Assembly: GCF_000218895.1 (NCBI RefSeq) | Contig: NC_015703.1 | Span: 3,237,001-3,301,000 of the forward strand | DNA: 64,000 nt | Direction of reading: 5' to 3' | Origin: Runella slithyformis DSM 19594 | GTDB lineage: Bacteria > Bacteroidota > Bacteroidia > Cytophagales > Spirosomataceae | Shown here: in pieces, positions 16,056 through 24,970 of the stretch | Position numbering within the stretch: the first letter of the stretch is position 1 | Layout: each line of letters starts with the position of its first letter | The notes under the pieces: model-generated | The model's database searches: none | Told to the model about the DNA's origin: nothing | What the model saw: the letters and a program-made list of their open reading frames with translations, nothing else | Translations under genes and position numbers: made by a program

Positions 16056-18467
16056 ATGAATAAATCAGTATTGTTTTTTTTGTGCGTTTTTTGTTTTCGC
16101 AGCATTGCCCAGACCATTGATATTTCTGAAGCGCGAATCTATACGTCGGTGACGGATAAACAGGTGCTGCGGCGAAGCGTGGAAGTACTCCAACAGGAAG
16201 TAAAAAAACGCAGTCATCTGGATTGGCCGTTGCTGACAAAACTCCCTTCTGATGGAAAACCCTACGTGGGTATTGCCCTGGAAAGTGATCTTTCCGGGTT
16301 TCCGATACGGGTGCGGGAAGAAATTCGAAAGCTACCCGTCATCAATGCCGAAGGGTTTAAGCTGTTGGTGATTCCCGAGACCAAAGCGGTATTTGTAGTG
16401 GGCAAAGATGCGCGCGGTATCCTGTACGGTGTGGGGCGCCTGTTGCGAAAGATGGAAATAAGTCATACGCTGGTTTCGATTTCGGATAAGCTGTCGATGG
16501 CCACAAGTCCGAAGTACCCTGTTCGCGGGCATCAGTTGGGCTACCGTCCCAAAACCAACGCCTACGACGCCTTTACGGTGGAACAATTTGATCAATACAT
16601 TCGCGAGCTGGCGCTTTTCGGCGCCAACAGCATCGAGATCATGCCGCCCCGTACCGACGACGACGCCACGAGTCGGCACATGAAGCTGCCCGCCATAAAG
16701 ATGATTGGCGAACAGGCGCGGATCTGCAAAGAATACGGACTCGACGTCTGGATGTGGTACCCCAACATGGGCTCCAACTACACACATCCCGATTCCATTC
16801 AAAAAGAATTGAAAGAACGGCACGAAGTATTTTCGTCGGTGTCGCCACTCGACCACGTATTTGTGCCCGGTGGCGACCCCGGCGATTTGGAGCCTGATGT
16901 ACTTTTCGCCTGGTTGGAGAAAATGTCGGTTGTTTTAAAGAAATACCATCCCAAAGCTAAAATTTGGGTGTCACCGCAGGTATTTCGGCCGACCAAAAAA
17001 TGGTTCGATGCGTTTTTTGGACACGTCAATAAAAACTATCCGTGGTTTGGCGGCGTGGTGTTTGGCCCTTGGGTCAAAATGCCCGTGCAGGAGATTCGAC
17101 GCGTGGTCAACGCGAATATTCCCATTCGGCATTACCCGGATATTACGCACAATTACAGCGCGCAGTACCCCGTTCCGCACTGGGATCTGGCCTACGCCAT
17201 GACCCTGGGGCGCGAGAGCATCAACCCGCGTCCGCACGATGAAAAAGTGATTCACAATGCCCTCGATGAATACGGCGTGGGAAGCATCAGCTACTCGGAA
17301 GGCACCAACGACGACGTGAACAAATTTGTGTGGAGCGATCAGGACTGGAATCCCGATACGCCCGTCATCGAAACCCTTCGCGACTACGCCCGGCTGTTTT
17401 TCGGCCCGGAGTACCAAGAGTCGGCGGCGCAGGCCCTGATATCCCTGGAAAATAATCTGAAAGGGCCCTTGCTGACCAACGAGGGGGTTGCCCGTACCCT
17501 GATGCAATGGCAAACCATTGAAGAAGATGCTTCGCCGGAATTGTGGCAGAACCCCCGTTTTCAGATGGGCCTGATCCGGGCCTATTACGATGCCTACACG
17601 CGCCGCCGGCTTCTGTACGAAACCGAAGTGGAGCAGGAGGCCAAAGATATTTTGGGACGAATACGGTCGGGAAGCTCACTGGCAAACATTCAGCGGGCCA
17701 AAGCCGCCCTTGAAAAAGCCTGGCAATGGCCCATTTTGCCCGAATACCGCCGTAAATGCTTTGTCCTGGCCGATTCGCTGTACCGAAGCATCGGTGCCCA
17801 GTTGACCATCGCCAAACACGGGGCGATGTCGGGACGCGGTAATTTTTTGGATAATATCGACATTCCTCTCAATGACGCGCCTTACATGCTGGATCAATTG
17901 ACCAAAATCGAAAAACTGAGCAGTGAATCGGAACGATTGCAGAAAATAGACCAATTGCTGCGCCGCACCGATCCCGGGCCGGGCGGTTTTTACGATCACT
18001 TCGGCTCGCCCGAGAGCTGGTACCGTGTGGTATCGGATATACCTTGGGAAAAAGATCCCGGCAGTTTGCAGTCACCGCGCATTGGGTTTGGGGTGGGCCT
18101 GGTAGGAGAGGAATGGGTAGACGAGATCAAAGCCACGGGTTTTAAAGGGCAGGTCACGCCGCGCGTGTGGATGAAGCAGGCCAAAACGCTCTATGATCAA
18201 CCCCTGAAAATCGCCTATACCGAACTCGACCCGCAGTCGTCGTACCGAATGAAAATCGCGTATACGGGACGTTTTCGGTCACGCATGAAACTTACCACAG
18301 ACGATGGCTCCGTCATTCACGATTTTCTCCAAACGGGCGAACAGCCCCTCTTTGAATTTGACGTGCCTCAAAAAGCCACCGCCGACGGTAAAGTAACCTT
18401 CATCTGGAATTGCGGCGAAGGCGAGCGCGGCTCGCAGGTCACGGAGATTTGGCTGATGAAAAAGTAA
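16056..18467 (+). CDS. Secreted glycoside-hydrolase-like protein, unassigned family
   Basis: This 803-aa protein has a signal peptide ending near SIAQ. Residues about 22-145 resemble the GH20b/GH67-N alpha/beta domain (ARGILYGVGRLLRKM). A TIM-barrel-like segment follows (about 160-430: PVRGHQLGYRPKTN, FGANSIEIMPPRTDDD, YGLDVWMWYPNMG, FVPGGDPGDLEPD, WVSPQVFRPTKKW). Then come a helical region and a C-terminal beta-domain. Acidic clusters in PRTDDD, GGDPGD and YSEGTNDDVN are candidate catalytic sites. I cannot place it in a numbered family; it recalls GH67/GH115 glucuronidases and GH84 enzymes. The start was moved from an in-frame TTG (16035) to ATG 16056, which gives a clean signal peptide. It is flanked by two secreted phosphoesterases on the same strand. 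Confidence 0.8.
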   Translation: MNKSVLFFLCVFCFRSIAQTIDISEARIYTSVTDKQVLRRSVEVLQQEVKKRSHLDWPLLTKLPSDGKPYVGIALESDLSGFPIRVREEIRKLPVINAEGFKLLVIPETKAVFVVGKDARGILYGVGRLLRKMEISHTLVSISDKLSMATSPKYPVRGHQLGYRPKTNAYDAFTVEQFDQYIRELALFGANSIEIMPPRTDDDATSRHMKLPAIKMIGEQARICKEYGLDVWMWYPNMGSNYTHPDSIQKELKERHEVFSSVSPLDHVFVPGGDPGDLEPDVLFAWLEKMSVVLKKYHPKAKIWVSPQVFRPTKKWFDAFFGHVNKNYPWFGGVVFGPWVKMPVQEIRRVVNANIPIRHYPDITHNYSAQYPVPHWDLAYAMTLGRESINPRPHDEKVIHNALDEYGVGSISYSEGTNDDVNKFVWSDQDWNPDTPVIETLRDYARLFFGPEYQESAAQALISLENNLKGPLLTNEGVARTLMQWQTIEEDASPELWQNPRFQMGLIRAYYDAYTRRRLLYETEVEQEAKDILGRIRSGSSLANIQRAKAALEKAWQWPILPEYRRKCFVLADSLYRSIGAQLTIAKHGAMSGRGNFLDNIDIPLNDAPYMLDQLTKIEKLSSESERLQKIDQLLRRTDPGPGGFYDHFGSPESWYRVVSDIPWEKDPGSLQSPRIGFGVGLVGEEWVDEIKATGFKGQVTPRVWMKQAKTLYDQPLKIAYTELDPQSSYRMKIAYTGRFRSRMKLTTDDGSVIHDFLQTGEQPLFEFDVPQKATADGKVTFIWNCGEGERGSQVTEIWLMKK

Positions 18468-18556
18468 ACCGGTCGCTTTGTCGTCCTGACGGTTCGCCGC
18501 CGCGAAAGGACCTATGTTGGTAGGTAAGAACGACTTTTAGGATTTACAGGAATTAA

Positions 18557-18578
18557 TTGTCCGTGTCTCCACGGACAA
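18557..18578. repeat. TTGTCCGTG hairpin
   Basis: TTGTCCGTG-TCTC-CACGGACAA is a perfect 9-bp stem with a 4-nt loop in the 244-bp gap between two genes. It lacks a T-run, so it is more likely a dispersed palindrome than a terminator. Confidence 0.5.
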
Positions 18579-18711
18579 AGGCAAGGGAAAGAATTTATGT
18601 GGGTAGAGCGTAAGCTATTTTTTGAAATTGTATTTTCCAAAGTACAGAAATAGGCTAAAAGTGCATTTTGTAAAAAACACTTTTTAAACCATAGGTTAAA
18701 AATTACCGTCA

Positions 18712-20265
18712 ATGAAACACCTTCTGTCTATCCTATGCCTGTTCGTGACTCAGGTCGTTTGCGCCCAAACCACCGCTGTCGGTACCGTCTACCACGACCT
18801 CAATAAAAACGGCCGGAAAGAAGCCGGCGAGCCGGGCATTGCCCATGTGGGCGTTTCCAACGGAAAAGAAGTGGTTAAAACCGATAAAAACGGCAAATGG
18901 ACCCTGCCCGTGGGCGATGATACGGGCTTTTTTGTCATCAAACCCGCTGAGTACGCCGTTCCTTTGACCAATGATCAGCTACCGAAACACTATTACCTGC
19001 ATAAACCCAACGGCTCGCCTTCGACGAAATCGGAGGGGGTGGCACCGACGGGAGCTTTGCCCAACTCCATTGATTTTCCGCTGTGGAAGCAGAAAACGGA
19101 GAACCGGTTTTCGGTGCTGTTGTTCAGTGATTCCCAGACGCGGGGGTTGGCGGAGGTCAATCACGTGACGCACGATGTGGTCGAAGAATGCATCGGGACC
19201 CGGGCGCGTTTCGGCATTTCGTTGGGCGATATCGTAGCCGATGACCCGAATCTGTTTGCCGAGGTCAACGGCAGTATCGGGCAGATTGGTGTGCCTTGGT
19301 ACAATGTCTTCGGCAATCATGATTTTAACCGAGGAGCCACGAATGATCAATTCAGCGACGAAACCTTTGAGCGGTTTTACGGGCCGAGCACCTACGCGTT
19401 TGAAGAAGGACAAGTGGCCTTTATCGCGCTCAAAAACGTGTATTTCAGCCCCGACGGTAAGTACAAAGGCCATTTTACGGAAACCCAATTGGCCTTTGTG
19501 AAAAATTACCTGGCGCAGGTTCCCAATGACAAATTAGTGGTATTGCTCATGCACATTCCGATCGTGATCTGTGACAACCGCACGGAGCTGTTTCAGTTGA
19601 TTGAAAATCGTCCGCATACGTTTTCGGCGTCGGGACATACGCACACCATGATCAACCTGTGGGTGGATGAAAAATACGGTTGGAAAAATGCAGTACCGCA
19701 TCATCATTTTGTCAACGCCACGATTTCGGGAAGTTGGTGGTGCGGGCTGAAAGATGAGACGGGCATCCCGCACGCCACCATGAACGACGGCGCGCCCAAC
19801 GGCTATTCCATCCTGACCTTTGATGGAAATCAGTATTCCGTACGGTTCAAAGCCGCCCGCCGTCCGGATGATTATCAGATGAATATATATTGGCCCGATG
19901 AACTTACAAAGGCAGCATTGGACACAACGCATTTGCGCGTAAATGTCTTTGCCGGTTCTTCCCGCTCCAAAGTAGAATTTCAAGTGGCGGGTCAAACTAC
20001 TTGGACGCCGCTGCAACTCACGCCCCAACGCGACCCGTCCATCATGACCATGCACCGACAAAGCCCGTATTTGGAAGCAACCGTCAACGGAACAAAACTG
20101 GATGAGGTCTTTGGCTGGAGCATGGATAAGCCCGGAATCTCAACGCACATCTGGCAGGGAAACCTGCGGGCCGACTTGGTCACAGGAACCTACCGAATCA
20201 TCGTCAGAACCACGGATGCCTTCGGGCAAATGTTTACGGCGCATCGGATCTTCAGGGTAAAGTGA
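18712..20265 (+). CDS. Secreted calcineurin-like phosphoesterase with N- and C-terminal accessory domains
   Basis: This 517-aa protein has a signal peptide (VVCAQ, about residue 19). It continues with a SdrD/CNA-B-like beta-sandwich (VYHDLNKNGRKEAGEPGIAH, about 25-75), a central metallophosphoesterase domain (FSDSQ, SLGDIVADD, GNHDFN, LMHIP, SGHTHT) and a C-terminal beta-domain of about 150 residues. This matches the MetallophosN/Metallophos/MetallophosC architecture of Bacteroidota. It is on the same strand as the preceding phosphoesterase and glycosidase-like genes, 244 bp after the latter. The substrate is unknown. Confidence 0.9.
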   Translation: MKHLLSILCLFVTQVVCAQTTAVGTVYHDLNKNGRKEAGEPGIAHVGVSNGKEVVKTDKNGKWTLPVGDDTGFFVIKPAEYAVPLTNDQLPKHYYLHKPNGSPSTKSEGVAPTGALPNSIDFPLWKQKTENRFSVLLFSDSQTRGLAEVNHVTHDVVEECIGTRARFGISLGDIVADDPNLFAEVNGSIGQIGVPWYNVFGNHDFNRGATNDQFSDETFERFYGPSTYAFEEGQVAFIALKNVYFSPDGKYKGHFTETQLAFVKNYLAQVPNDKLVVLLMHIPIVICDNRTELFQLIENRPHTFSASGHTHTMINLWVDEKYGWKNAVPHHHFVNATISGSWWCGLKDETGIPHATMNDGAPNGYSILTFDGNQYSVRFKAARRPDDYQMNIYWPDELTKAALDTTHLRVNVFAGSSRSKVEFQVAGQTTWTPLQLTPQRDPSIMTMHRQSPYLEATVNGTKLDEVFGWSMDKPGISTHIWQGNLRADLVTGTYRIIVRTTDAFGQMFTAHRIFRVK

Positions 20266-20278
20266 GGTGAAAATGAAA

Positions 20279-20308
20279 GAGGGAACAATTCCGAAGAATC
20301 GTTCCCTC
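20279..20308. terminator. Hairpin between convergent genes
   Basis: GAGGGAACAATTC (20279-20291) and GAATCGTTCCCTC (20296-20308) pair in 12 of 13 positions. The hairpin lies between the rightward phosphoesterase and the leftward Gln-rich gene and could serve either. It has no strong T-run. Confidence 0.45.
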
Positions 20309-20462
20309 CCGTATACATCACTGCTTTACCACTCATCGGTTTTGTCATTGACGTACAAACCGGGTACGTATAGGGTCAATAAAGATGTGTTCAATGGTTA
20401 TGGACCGTATACCGTCAATGACCGCTCCTGTTTTGTGGGTAAGCAACGAAGCTTTCAGGAAA

Positions 20463-20741
20463 TCAGCGACGTTGATTTCTTTCGCTTTGCGACTGACCGG
20501 GTTGGTCAAGCTCACTGCCGCTGTCATTCCAGGATTCCTGATCCGGATTTTGATTGCCTTGGTTACGTTGTTGTGACCCTTGGCCTTGGCCTCCCTGTCT
20601 TTGTTCCTGTTGTCCGGTGCCGCTGTTACCGCTGCTCTGACGTTGAGTTTGGCCTTCCTGTCCCTGTTGAGATTTGTCGCCTTGGTTGTTGCGTTGCTCA
20701 GAATCTCTGTTCTGATTTCCGCTGTTTTTGTTGTTTTCCAT
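20463..20741 (-). CDS. Low-complexity Gln/Asn/Gly-rich small protein
   Basis: This 92-aa protein is made almost entirely of Q, N, G, S, E and R (MENNKNSGNQNRDSEQRNNQ at the start). It has no hydrophobic core and should be disordered and strongly hydrophilic. The leftward frame has a proper ATG and no competing conserved frame on the other strand. Short hydrophilic proteins of this style occur in Cytophagales, sometimes as stress or desiccation proteins, but no function can be assigned. A perfect 15-bp inverted repeat lies 40 bp upstream of its start. Confidence 0.6.
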   Translation of the reverse strand: MENNKNSGNQNRDSEQRNNQGDKSQQGQEGQTQRQSSGNSGTGQQEQRQGGQGQGSQQRNQGNQNPDQESWNDSGSELDQPGQSQSERNQRR

Positions 20742-20781
20742 TTTAACGAAAAGATTATGTTAAAAAAATGGTTTTTGGATC

Positions 20782-20846
20782 TTAACAAAGAGGAAAATTC
20801 GCTTTCATGTATAAGGCATTGCGGCCTTCCATTCCTCTTTGTTAAG
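20782..20846. repeat. Perfect 15-bp inverted repeat upstream of the Gln-rich gene
   Basis: CTTAACAAAGAGGAA (20782-20796) is matched exactly by TTCCTCTTTGTTAAG (20832-20846) with a 35-nt loop. It lies in the presumed leader of the leftward gene. The rest of the 317-bp gap 20747-21063 holds no gene I can support. Confidence 0.65.
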
Positions 20847-21063
20847 TTTCGAGATCGTTTCTCTTGCCTTAGCAGACAAAACAATTATACCATTCCTTTT
20901 TTAGGCTTTTCGTCGGCTTTTCGAGGTAAATGTTTCACACTCAGCGCCCGTTTTGACCCAAAATGGGGAAAATAATTGTGTTATATAAATTATTTTTTAT
21001 ATATTTTTAATAAATGGAGGTTGTTAACTGTGTATCCGTTAACCGTTCTCCGTGTTCCCGTTG

Positions 21064-21351
21064 TTACTCTAAGTTTCTTTTTTTGATTTCGTCGTTGATG
21101 GATTTCTGTTCAGACGAAATGAACGAGTTGCCGATAATGAAAAACAGCAGAAACGGGATCAATGGCTTGTAATAAAAAGTTCCTTTTCCGCCGGTGGCGG
21201 CGTCTTTTCCAACGGAATAACCAAACATCATGCACAGTACCAATAGGGCGACAATGCCCGTGGCTACGATAAACGTATGGGTGCTTTGCAGTACTTTCTT
21301 TCGCTTGAGTAACTCAGTGTCGGTGAGAGCGGCTATTTTTTCGGGCTTCAT
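21064..21351 (-). CDS. Small two-helix membrane protein
   Basis: This 95-aa protein has a charged N-terminus (KIAALTDTELLKRKK), two membrane helices (about 28-48 and 66-85) and a charged tail (SINDEIKKRNLE). Its layout matches the 83-aa protein at 21431-21682, so the two are probably paralogues from a local duplication. The layout recalls short Bacteroidota proteins often labelled 'redox-active disulfide protein 2', though no Cys pair of that kind is present. Function unknown. Confidence 0.65.
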   Translation of the reverse strand: MKPEKIAALTDTELLKRKKVLQSTHTFIVATGIVALLVLCMMFGYSVGKDAATGGKGTFYYKPLIPFLLFFIIGNSFISSEQKSINDEIKKRNLE

Positions 21352-21430
21352 TTTTTAGCAGAGGTCAAAAAGGTTGATCAATTGTCAATCAAATGGCAAT
21401 GCCTTGCGTCGTCGTTCGGGGTACTTTCGG

Positions 21431-21682
21431 TTAAGGATGCTGTTCTCTCCTTTTGATCTCTTTATCCAAGTTTTGGATACTGACGAACAAAGGCAGTAAT
21501 GTCCCAATTACCCCAAGTGTCCCAAGTTGCCCCCAATTTTTAGTTTTGATGGCTACGTATACAATAAAAAGTAGGGCTACGGTCATAAGACCGGCTACTG
21601 CCGCGGCTATCTTTTGATATTTCGCTTTGGTCGCTCTGAGTTCTTCAAGGCTCTTATTTTCGAATGAGTTGTCTTTTTTCAT
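21431..21682 (-). CDS. Small two-helix membrane protein, paralogue of the neighbour
   Basis: This 83-aa protein has a charged N-terminus (ENKSLEELRATKAKYQK), two membrane helices (about 25-45 and 52-70) and the tail NLDKEIKRREQHP. It lies 79 bp upstream of its likely paralogue on the same strand. Function unknown. Confidence 0.65.
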   Translation of the reverse strand: MKKDNSFENKSLEELRATKAKYQKIAAAVAGLMTVALLFIVYVAIKTKNWGQLGTLGVIGTLLPLFVSIQNLDKEIKRREQHP

Positions 21683-22573
21683 GTGATTTAAGTTAATGAT
21701 ACATGGGGTTTAACGGGTTTTTAGAGTTGCAACTTGTTTAATAACAGGATTGTTTCGGGTTGAAAAAATTCACACAACACTCCACAAATATACTGGACTA
21801 TCGAAAAATAGGCCGTTGTCTACACAGTCTGATAGACATACTGTCCCAGTTGGTTCAATCGCAGATTGTGATGATTTTTCAGAATAGAAGACTGTGGCAA
21901 AAACAAGATTGATTTTTACGGTCTTGATTCAGGGTTGATTTTCCGAACAACCTACCCCGTTGTGGAGAGTCTTTCAAGGGAAAACATCGTACCGGAATTA
22001 AAAGATTGTTTGGAAAACGGTGAGAGCCAATCCTAAAACCGTTAGGGATAAAGCCCATACGCTAGTTTATGCCCCGGGCTAAAGCCTGAGGTTATCCGTG
22101 AAGGGGGCTAACGTTACTCCCAATACGCAACCGTCTCTTTTCGACTTGTACATTATAAATGCCCTCTATTTTCTAACGGCTTTCTAAGAACGTCTGTCAA
22201 CTTTAACGGAAAAGCCTGTCTTTGATACGACTTAGGCCAGTCCATCATTCAGATTATTACCTCGTTTTTGGAAAAAGAAGTGCCGCGCAGCCAAGGGTAC
22301 GTTAGGGGGGCGGCATCGCTAACGCGGTAATGAGGGTGTTCGCAATCCAATCAAGCGTGGAAGCGGAGAAAGCAAAAAAAGGGTACCTCCCTAACTAAGA
22401 CAGACCTTCTCAGAGTTTTTACTACCCTCCGGAAATGGCAAAAGGTCTGTCTTTTTCTTTAGGCAGTGACTGTCGGCACTTAGCGTTTTCGGTTGGCTTC
22501 GAGGAGTTAATCCCAAAGAGCCGGGGTTTTCTTAGGCATTAAGACGAAAGACAAGGGTTACATAGATCAGGGA
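21683..22573. other. Gene-poor, decayed stretch
   Basis: No intact gene is supported here. A rightward frame of about 50 codons without a start ends at the TAA near 22035 and reads TYPVVESLSRENIVPELKDC, which looks like a protein fragment of unknown origin. Around 22075-22110 a GCCCCGGGCTAAAGCC palindromic motif occurs, a type of dispersed repeat seen in this phylum. A terminator-like hairpin lies at 22397-22460. Confidence 0.5.
22397..22460 (+). terminator. Terminator-like hairpin
   Basis: AAGACAGACCTT (22397-22408) pairs perfectly with AAGGTCTGTCTT (22442-22453) and is followed by TTTTTCTTT. No gene that it would terminate survives upstream on the + strand, which supports gene loss. Confidence 0.55.
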
Positions 22574-22735
22574 TTAAAATTGATAAAAGCGTTTTTGACA
22601 GTTGTCGCATCGAAAGTACTTCAGCGGCAAGAAAAACAGCAACGTTCTTACAAGCAAAGGACGCGGACGGCGTTCTGCGGAAATACTCCCGCAACGGGGG
22701 CATTGCTTTGATTTCGAAGAGATCAGAGGCATCAT
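22574..22735 (-). CDS. Small double-CxxC zinc-ribbon-like protein
   Basis: This 53-aa protein from ATG 22735 has two Cys pairs, CPRCGS near residue 12 and CDNC near residue 43, separated by an Arg/Pro- and Leu-rich stretch. It ends KRFYQF. The spacing suits a zinc ribbon with a hydrophobic hairpin, and similar short proteins are common in Cytophagales. A GTG at 22771 would add 12 residues. Function unknown. Confidence 0.5.
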   Translation of the reverse strand: MMPLISSKSKQCPRCGSISAERRPRPLLVRTLLFFLPLKYFRCDNCQKRFYQF

Positions 22736-23460
22736 AACGTGAGTTTGGGAGATAGATTTTTCGAGGAACACACTTAAAGAGATCGGCAGGAGAGTGAAAT
22801 ATTACAACAAATGATACAGAAAATCACAACGCCCTCCGATATCCTATAAAGTATGGACAAATATAGTGAACCCTGAGCATTTTTAATGTATTTCTATGTC
22901 TTATTACTACTATATCACGACTATTTTTTTAGTTTTCTGAAAATAATTATTCCATCATTTCAGCAAAAAAAGCTGTTAAAATGTTTTTTTTCGAAAAAAG
23001 AAACTTTAATTATACTAATTATTGATAAAGTATAACAATTGTTTATATTGAATAATAATATCCCAAAAAATACGTCACTTTGTTCCTCTGCCTACGATAG
23101 ATATAGTTTTGGAAACCTTTCTTCCTGATGTTTTGGACAAAGCATTCGTAACAGTGCCGACCACACCATTTATCCTCTTCTGCATGATCGTTATCATTCC
23201 TTGCATAATCCGAAAGGACTTTTTTATCAAAGGAAGTCCTCTGATTTGTTAAACATGGAAAAATAAAGAGAATACATCGACGAATTGCACACCGGACATC
23301 AGGCGTGGCCATCAGATGCCCCCTTTTACGCAGATAAACTGAGTATTTTTCAGAAACGACCCGAAAAAGTGGCCGTCAAAAACACATGCTGTCGGGGAGT
23401 ATCTTTATCCGGCTATCGGTGACCGCACGCATGGAAAGCCTTTGGGGGGATGGGGCTTTT
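22736..23460. other. AT-rich non-coding stretch
   Basis: Bases 22861-23060 are very AT-rich. A leftward frame at 23043-23312 (89 codons) contains CGRHCYECFVQ and QNYIYRRQRNK, faintly like an IS1-type InsA zinc finger, but the Cys pattern is incomplete, so I do not call it a gene. Nothing else is recognisable. Confidence 0.4.
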
Positions 23461-24038
23461 TTGAACGATTTAAAACAAAACCTGCAAAAATCACCCACCA
23501 CGGCAACGCGCCTCGTCGATTGTCAAAGGCATGCTTGAACACTCCCGAGCCACGACGGGAGAGCGCCCACTGACCGACATTAACCAACTTGCTGGTGAAT
23601 ACCTGCGATTGAGCTATCAAGGTATAAAGGCCAAAGGCAATGCGTCTTCTGCTGATTATGAGTTGATCGCTGATGAAAATCTGCCGATTGTTAACGTAGT
23701 CCCGCAGGAAATCGGGCGGGTATTGCGGAATTTGATTAATAATGCGTTCTACGCCGCAATTGTGGTACGGACGATCCGTCCGTACCGCAAACCCAAAGTC
23801 TGCCTAAGTACTCAATGCGCCACGACATCGGTTGAAATCAGAGTGACAGACAACGTCGAAGGCATCCCCGCTGCCATCAAAGACAAGATCTTCCAACCCT
23901 TCTTTACGACTAAACCCACGGGCGAAGGAACAGGACCGGGATTGAGTTGGAGTTATGACCAAAGGCCACGGAGGTTCGATTGAGGTGGAGAAGAAGGAAG
24001 GCGAGGGGACGATATTTAGGGTGACCTTGCCGCTATAA
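23461..24038 (+). pseudogene. Sensor histidine kinase remnant (HisKA end plus HATPase_c), frameshifted
   Basis: Three successive reading frames give consecutive parts of one kinase C-terminus. They are LNDLKQNLQKITHHG (from 23461), then ASSIVKGMLEHSRATTGE through the N box (VLRNLINNAFYA) and G1 box (DNVEGIP) to KIFQPFFTTKPTGEGTGPG, then from 23955 TKGHGGSIEVEKKEGEGTIF and VTLPL ending at TAA 24036-24038. At least two frameshifts are needed: one near 23510, and one at 23950-23955, where about 8 bases seem deleted. The G2 box Gly-x-Gly-Leu-Gly reads GPG. The phospho-acceptor His region and everything N-terminal are missing. The gene is dead. Confidence 0.85.
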
Positions 24039-24103
24039 CCCTGTTTTGCCCGGGTAAGTAAGCGCTGATGGGCGCTTTTGCAAACAATAACTTACATAGA
24101 CAA

Positions 24104-24877
24104 ATGAAAAGAAGAAAATTTATGGCGGCATCATCCCTGCTTGGGATGGGAGCGGTTGCGCCGGCATTGGCCGCTCAATCGGTTAAAAAGAACGACAAAG
24201 AAGTGTACGAGTTACGGACGTACGAGACAAAAATGGGCGGAATGGGCCGTTTGGAAGCCTATATCCAAACGGCGCTGATGCCTGCCCTCAACCGAATGGG
24301 AGCGAGTAAAGTAGGGGTGTTTAAGGAAATGAGCAAAGACGACCCGGCCAAGTTGCATGTGCTGATCGCATACTCCAAACAGGAGCAGTATTTCACGATA
24401 CACAGTCAATTGAAAACCGACGCCGACTACCTCAAAGCCGCCGATACCTACCTGCAAACGCCCCCCGACAAAGCCACGTTCGACCGGATGAGCAGTTCAC
24501 TGATGGTGGCGTTTGACGGGATGCCCAAACTGGCCACGCCCTCCAAAGAGCCCCGTATCATGGAACTCCGCACCTACGAAAGCTACAACGAAGACGCTGC
24601 CCGTCGTAAGATCAAAATGTTTAACGATGGAGAGATCGCTGTCTTTAACAAGGTAAAACTCAATATCGTTTTCTTTGGCGAAGTACTCATCGGGCCGCGT
24701 ATGCCGTGTCTGACCTACATGCTGACCTTTAAAAACATGGAAGAGCGCAACGCCAACTGGGCACAGTTCAGCGCTGACCCCGACTGGAAGCAACTCTCAG
24801 GGGCCCCCGAATACGCCAATACCGTTTCCAGAATTGCGCGTGTTTTTCTGGAACCTACGGCCTATTCGCAGATATAA
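24104..24877 (+). CDS. NIPSNAP-family protein with Tat signal
   Basis: This 257-aa protein begins MKRRKFMAASSLLGMGAVAP, a twin-arginine signal with the RRKFM motif. Two tandem NIPSNAP-like ferredoxin-fold domains follow, each opening with an ELRTYE motif (VYELRTYETKMG near residue 35 and IMELRTYESYNED near residue 155). NIPSNAP proteins have no settled biochemical role. Tat export implies folding before secretion to the periplasm. ATG 24104 was chosen over 24068 because it places the twin-Arg motif at the N-terminus. The gene is followed by a strong terminator shared with the convergent PQQ dehydrogenase. Confidence 0.85.
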   Translation: MKRRKFMAASSLLGMGAVAPALAAQSVKKNDKEVYELRTYETKMGGMGRLEAYIQTALMPALNRMGASKVGVFKEMSKDDPAKLHVLIAYSKQEQYFTIHSQLKTDADYLKAADTYLQTPPDKATFDRMSSSLMVAFDGMPKLATPSKEPRIMELRTYESYNEDAARRKIKMFNDGEIAVFNKVKLNIVFFGEVLIGPRMPCLTYMLTFKNMEERNANWAQFSADPDWKQLSGAPEYANTVSRIARVFLEPTAYSQI

Positions 24878-24895
24878 GGAACAGGAAAAATGGAA

Positions 24896-24942
24896 AACGG
24901 GTGTCTTTGCAGTTAATTCCTGCAAAGACACCCGTTTTTTTT
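24896..24942. terminator. Bidirectional rho-independent terminator
   Basis: AACGGGTGTCTTTGCAG (24896-24912) pairs with CTGCAAAGACACCCGTT (24920-24936) around a 7-nt loop, and T8 follows. A run of A precedes the stem, so it can also serve the leftward gene ending at 24971. Confidence 0.85.
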
Positions 24943-24970
24943 GGGATATGCATCAGGAAAAGCATACTGC

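Noticed and set aside
20267-20746. A rightward 159-codon frame over the Gln-rich gene
   Set aside because: The leftward frame has the cleaner ATG start and a coherent Q/N/G composition. The rightward frame starts within a hairpin and is Cys/Phe-rich without pattern.
23043-23312. A leftward 89-codon frame with a CxxC-like segment, faintly like IS1 InsA
   Set aside because: The zinc-finger pattern is incomplete and no second IS1 frame or ends were found.
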